From: Planctomycetota bacterium | Lineage (GTDB): Bacteria; Planctomycetota; Planctomycetia; Gemmatales; Gemmataceae | Length of the DNA: 46,119 nt | NCBI GenBank assembly: GCA_016177925.1 | Contig: JACOUH010000049.1 | Coordinates: 1 to 46,119 of the forward strand | Reading direction: 5' to 3' | Part shown: in pieces, positions 43,716 through 46,119 of the stretch | Layout: every line of letters begins with the position of its first letter | Numbering within the stretch: the first letter of the stretch is position 1 | Made by a program: the position numbers and the translations under genes | Notes under the pieces: model-generated | What the model saw: the letters and a program-made list of their open reading frames with translations, nothing else | Database searches by the model: none | What the model was told of the DNA's origin: nothing

Positions 43716-45053
43716 ATGTTCGGCTGTGATGAATACCGTCGCCTGAGTCGTCGCCAGTTCCTGACCGTCGGTGCCGCGGGCGTCCTCACGCTGCCGCAGG
43801 TCCTCCAGGCCGCGGAACGAGGCCGCGCCTCCGGCCGGTCGTCTCCTCCTGAGATGAACGCCATCTTCCTCTGGCTCGGTGGCGGCCCGGCCCACCTGGA
43901 CTTATTCGACCCCAAGCCCGAGGCCGTAGCCGAAGTGCGCGGCGAATTCCGCACCATCCCGACCAGCCTGCCGGGCTGCCGGGTCAGCGAGGTCCTGCCG
44001 CACACGGCCCGGCAGATGCACCGCGTTACGCTCATTCGCTCGGTGACGCACAACATCGGCTCCCACGCCCCGGGCAGCCTGTACCTGCTCACCGGCAATC
44101 GGCCGCTGCCCTCGCTCAAGTACCCGACCTACGGTGCGGTGGTCACCAAGGAGACAAAGGCCGCGCCGGACGTACCGCCGTTTGTGGCCGTGCCGTTCGA
44201 GCCGGGCGAGAGCCCCGGGGCCGGCTACCTCGGCGTGGCCTACAACTCGTTCTCGGTCAACGCCGACCCCCAGGCGGCGAACTTCTCGGTCCGCGCCATC
44301 AGCCTGCCGGACGGCACGACCGTCGAGCGCGTGGGGCGGCGCACGTCCCTGCTGCACCGGCTCGACCGGACCTTCCCCTCATCTTCTCCCCTCGCCCCTG
44401 GGGGGAGAGGGGCCGGGGGTGAGGGGGACGAGACGCTGGCCGGGCTCGATCGCTTCCAGCAGCAGGCCTACGACATCGTGCGCTCGCCGCGGGCGCGGCG
44501 GGCCTTCGACCTGGGCCTGGAGCGGGCCTCGCTGCGGCAGCGCTACGGCCGGACCACGTTCGGGCAGAGCTGCCTGCTGGCCCGCCGGCTGGTCGAGGCG
44601 GGTTGCCGGTTCGTCACGGTCAACACCACCGGCTGGGACACCCACGGGCAGAACTTCAAGCTGCTGAACGAGAAGCTCGTACCGCCGGTCGACCAGGGGC
44701 TCTCCGCGCTGCTGGAGGACCTGGAGGTCCGCGGCCTCCTGGCATCGACGGTGGTCCTGCTGGTCGGGGAGTTCGGCCGGACGCCGAAGATCAACAAGAG
44801 CGCCGGCCGCGACCACTGGCCTTACTCCATGTTTGCCCTGCTGGCGGGGGGCCGGCTACCGCGCGGGATGGTTTATGGCGCGACCGACGCCGGGGGTGAG
44901 CGCCCGAAGGACCAGCCGGTCCTCCCGGACGACGTCGCGGCCACCTTCTACAAGGCCCTGAACCTGGACCCGAAGAAGGAGTACCGCTCGCCGACCGGCC
45001 GGCCCATTCAGATCATCCACGACGGTAAGCCGATCCCCGAAATCCTGTCGTGA
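43716..45053 (+). CDS. DUF1501 domain-containing protein, operon partner of DUF1549/1553
   Basis: A 445-residue TAT-exported protein (RRLSRRQFLTVGAAGVLTLPQVLQA). The family blocks are NAIFLWLGGGPAHLDLFDPKP, IRSVTHN, VNTTGWDTHGQNF and GEFGRTPKIN...GRDHW, where the Asp and His residues are likely metal ligands. The ATG at 43716 has GGGGGA upstream, 26 bases after the previous stop, so the two genes form one operon. Residues near 222-238 (SSSPLAPGGRGAGGEGD) are encoded by a GC-rich palindrome (44374-44426) that has been kept in frame. The enzymatic role is unknown. Confidence 0.92.
   Translation: MFGCDEYRRLSRRQFLTVGAAGVLTLPQVLQAAERGRASGRSSPPEMNAIFLWLGGGPAHLDLFDPKPEAVAEVRGEFRTIPTSLPGCRVSEVLPHTARQMHRVTLIRSVTHNIGSHAPGSLYLLTGNRPLPSLKYPTYGAVVTKETKAAPDVPPFVAVPFEPGESPGAGYLGVAYNSFSVNADPQAANFSVRAISLPDGTTVERVGRRTSLLHRLDRTFPSSSPLAPGGRGAGGEGDETLAGLDRFQQQAYDIVRSPRARRAFDLGLERASLRQRYGRTTFGQSCLLARRLVEAGCRFVTVNTTGWDTHGQNFKLLNEKLVPPVDQGLSALLEDLEVRGLLASTVVLLVGEFGRTPKINKSAGRDHWPYSMFALLAGGRLPRGMVYGATDAGGERPKDQPVLPDDVAATFYKALNLDPKKEYRSPTGRPIQIIHDGKPIPEILS
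44374..44426. repeat. CCCCTC...GAGGGG palindrome inside the DUF1501 gene
   Basis: An outer CCCCTCA/TGAGGGG stem and an inner TCCCCTC/GAGAGGGG stem around a CCCCTGGGGG centre make a nested hairpin of about 50 bases. It is translated in frame as a Pro/Gly/Ser-rich loop. Similar GGGGAGAGGGG palindromes are, from general experience, dispersed repeats in several bacterial groups. Confidence 0.8.
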
Positions 45054-45112
45054 GTTCCCGTCCGCGTTGTCCGCGTACCGGAACCAGGGCAGGCCCCCGC
45101 GCAGGGTTGCCC

Positions 45113-45141
45113 TTGGTGCATCCGCCCGGATGGTGTAATAT
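45113..45141 (+). promoter_or_regulatory. Possible promoter of fabH
   Basis: TTGGTG and TAATAT are spaced by 17 bases. They match three and four of six consensus bases, so the call is modest. It would give a leader of about 330 bases that contains the hairpin at 45218. Confidence 0.3.
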
Positions 45142-45217
45142 CCGGCAAGGTATTTCGGGAGAAAGCTACGCTTGCAATCCCCGGAACCTGCGAAACGCCC
45201 CCGTCCCGGAGGACCCG

Positions 45218-45280
45218 CGAGCGGCGCGGCGTCAGCCCGCCGGTCTGCGCCACACCGGCGGGCCGATACCGCGCCGCTCG
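45218..45280. repeat. Two-step 12+10 bp inverted repeat in the fabH leader
   Basis: CGAGCGGCGCGG (45218-45229) pairs with CCGCGCCGCTCG (45269-45280). After a symmetric 5-base internal loop, GCCCGCCGGT (45235-45244) pairs with ACCGGCGGGC (45254-45263) around a 9-base loop. All 22 pairs are perfect. No T run follows, so it is not a standard terminator. It may be a leader RNA structure or another member of the palindrome population. Confidence 0.9.
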
Positions 45281-45480
45281 GTTGGCCCGTGCGCGCGAAT
45301 GTTCCCTGTGCGTCTTGACCCACGACCGGATGCTCCTCGCCCCGACGGGGGAGAGCGCTTCAACGGAGCATCGGCACGGGTCAACGGGGGCGGTCCCGGC
45401 GGCTCGGATTCTCTCCCTCCGAGTCAAACATCGAAAAGGCCAAGGAACTGGCCAACCAACGGGACCAAGGAAGGTCAAGC

Positions 45481-46119
45481 ATGGGTCCGAACGCGGCGAT
45501 CACCGGCTGGGGGTGGTACAGCCCGCGGAAGGTGCTGACCAACCACGACCTCCAGCAGTTGGTCGCGACGAGCGACGACTGGATTCAGACCCGCACCGGC
45601 ATCCGCGAGCGCCGCATTGCCGCCCCTGGCGAGACGACCGCCACCATGTCCGTCCGCGCGGCCCGGGAGGCGCTCACCGCCGCTCAACTCTCGCCCCGCG
45701 ACCTCGACCTGGTCATCTGCGCCACCACCACCCCAGACTACCTGCTCCCCGCGACCGCGTGCCTGATCCAACGTCAACTCGGCGCGGACCGGGCCGGCGC
45801 CTTCGACCTCAACGCCGCGTGCAGCGGCTTCCTGTACGGGCTGGCCGCCGGGAGCCAGTTCATCCGGGCCGGCACCTGCCGGCGCGTCCTCGTCGTGGCG
45901 GGCGAGGCCCTGAGCCGGTTCGTCAACTGGCAGGACCGCGGCACCTGTGTCCTGTTCGGCGACGGCGCGGGCGCGGTCGTGCTGGAGGCGTCGGATCGCG
46001 GCGGGCCGCTCTCCTTCGTCTTGCACAGCGAGGGCAGCGGCGCCCAGAGCCTGTACGCTCCCGGCCCCTGTGGTCCTCCCGGCTCCGCTCAGCCCGGTTG
46101 CTACTACGTCGTGATGGAC
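45481..46119 (+). CDS. fabH: 3-oxoacyl-ACP synthase III, N-terminal part (3' end outside window)
   Basis: The first 213 residues of a KAS III enzyme, which starts fatty-acid synthesis by condensing acetyl-CoA with malonyl-ACP. The catalytic cysteine is in AACSGFLYG near residue 113, as in the family. ITGWGWYSPRKVLTN, TSDDWIQTRTGIRERR and GDGAGAVVLEAS are typical blocks. AAGGAAGG precedes the ATG. The His and Asn of the catalytic triad lie beyond the window. A FabH-like enzyme of another pathway cannot be excluded from this half alone. Confidence 0.9.
   Translation, partial: MGPNAAITGWGWYSPRKVLTNHDLQQLVATSDDWIQTRTGIRERRIAAPGETTATMSVRAAREALTAAQLSPRDLDLVICATTTPDYLLPATACLIQRQLGADRAGAFDLNAACSGFLYGLAAGSQFIRAGTCRRVLVVAGEALSRFVNWQDRGTCVLFGDGAGAVVLEASDRGGPLSFVLHSEGSGAQSLYAPGPCGPPGSAQPGCYYVVMD

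Larger units (their letters stand above)
45054..45480. other. Long leader region of fabH
   Basis: No gene is recognisable in these 427 bases. They contain a promoter-like pair (45113-45141), a very strong two-step hairpin (45218-45280), and an AAGGAAGG ribosome binding site just before the fabH ATG. Several short frames are open only because of the high G+C content. Confidence 0.65.

Overview
The window is high-G+C bacterial DNA that most resembles a planctomycete, probably of the Gemmata type. The case rests on the company the genes keep: a TIGR03000-type Gly/Cys/Tyr-rich protein, two DUF1501 proteins with a DUF1549/DUF1553 cytochrome-type partner, a TAT-type Gfo/Idh/MocA oxidoreductase, a redoxin/heme/copper-monooxygenase fusion, an ABC-permease/CPBP-protease fusion and a tricorn-like protease. 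This assignment is by family association, not by a search.

Layout. 1-1.8 kb: the end of a UDP-galactopyranose mutase gene, a decayed glycosyltransferase start and a sulfotransferase. 1.9-6.2 kb: aconitase (-) and a WD40/zinc-ribbon protein (+), divergent around a large inverted repeat. 6.6-10.3 kb: TIGR03000 protein, then an ABC exporter pair (-). 10.5-16.7 kb (+): trpS, Gfo/Idh/MocA oxidoreductase, a divergent purA, and the redoxin/copper-oxygenase protein. 16.8-20.6 kb (-): a housekeeping cluster read secG, yicC, gmk, rpoZ, membrane protein. 20.7-25.3 kb: GNAT acetyltransferase (-) and tricorn-like protease (+). 25.4-29.8 kb (-): an accessory block with a large N6-adenine DNA methyltransferase, a likely PD-(D/E)XK nuclease and the tail of a second, broken DNA methyltransferase. 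29.8-35.8 kb (-): an alpha/beta hydrolase and two large glycosyltransferases with coupled translation. 36.3-39.3 kb: der (+), a DUF2809 membrane protein (-), and a two-gene operon that looks like a toxin-domain protein with a partner (-). 39.5-46.1 kb (+): DUF1501, DUF1549/1553, DUF1501, and the start of fabH.

The most striking signal is a population of palindromic elements. At least ten long inverted repeats sit between genes. Their arms are made of short tandem units (GGATGAA, CACAGATGAA, CACGAAA, GCAGATT and others) or of longer unique arms; one has a perfect 45-bp stem and another a perfect 28-bp stem. Every gap of the secG-yicC-gmk-rpoZ cluster carries a different one. In three genes the element supplies the stop codon. 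Related palindromes are carried in frame inside coding regions, including two glycosyltransferases and a DUF1501 protein, and a 21-bp palindrome recurs in three unrelated genes.

The second point of interest is the 25.4-29.8 kb block. The methyltransferase/nuclease pair has the layout of a compact two-gene restriction-modification system, and a methyltransferase remnant beside it suggests a site of repeated defence-gene turnover. Promoters, terminators and operators below come from inspection only.
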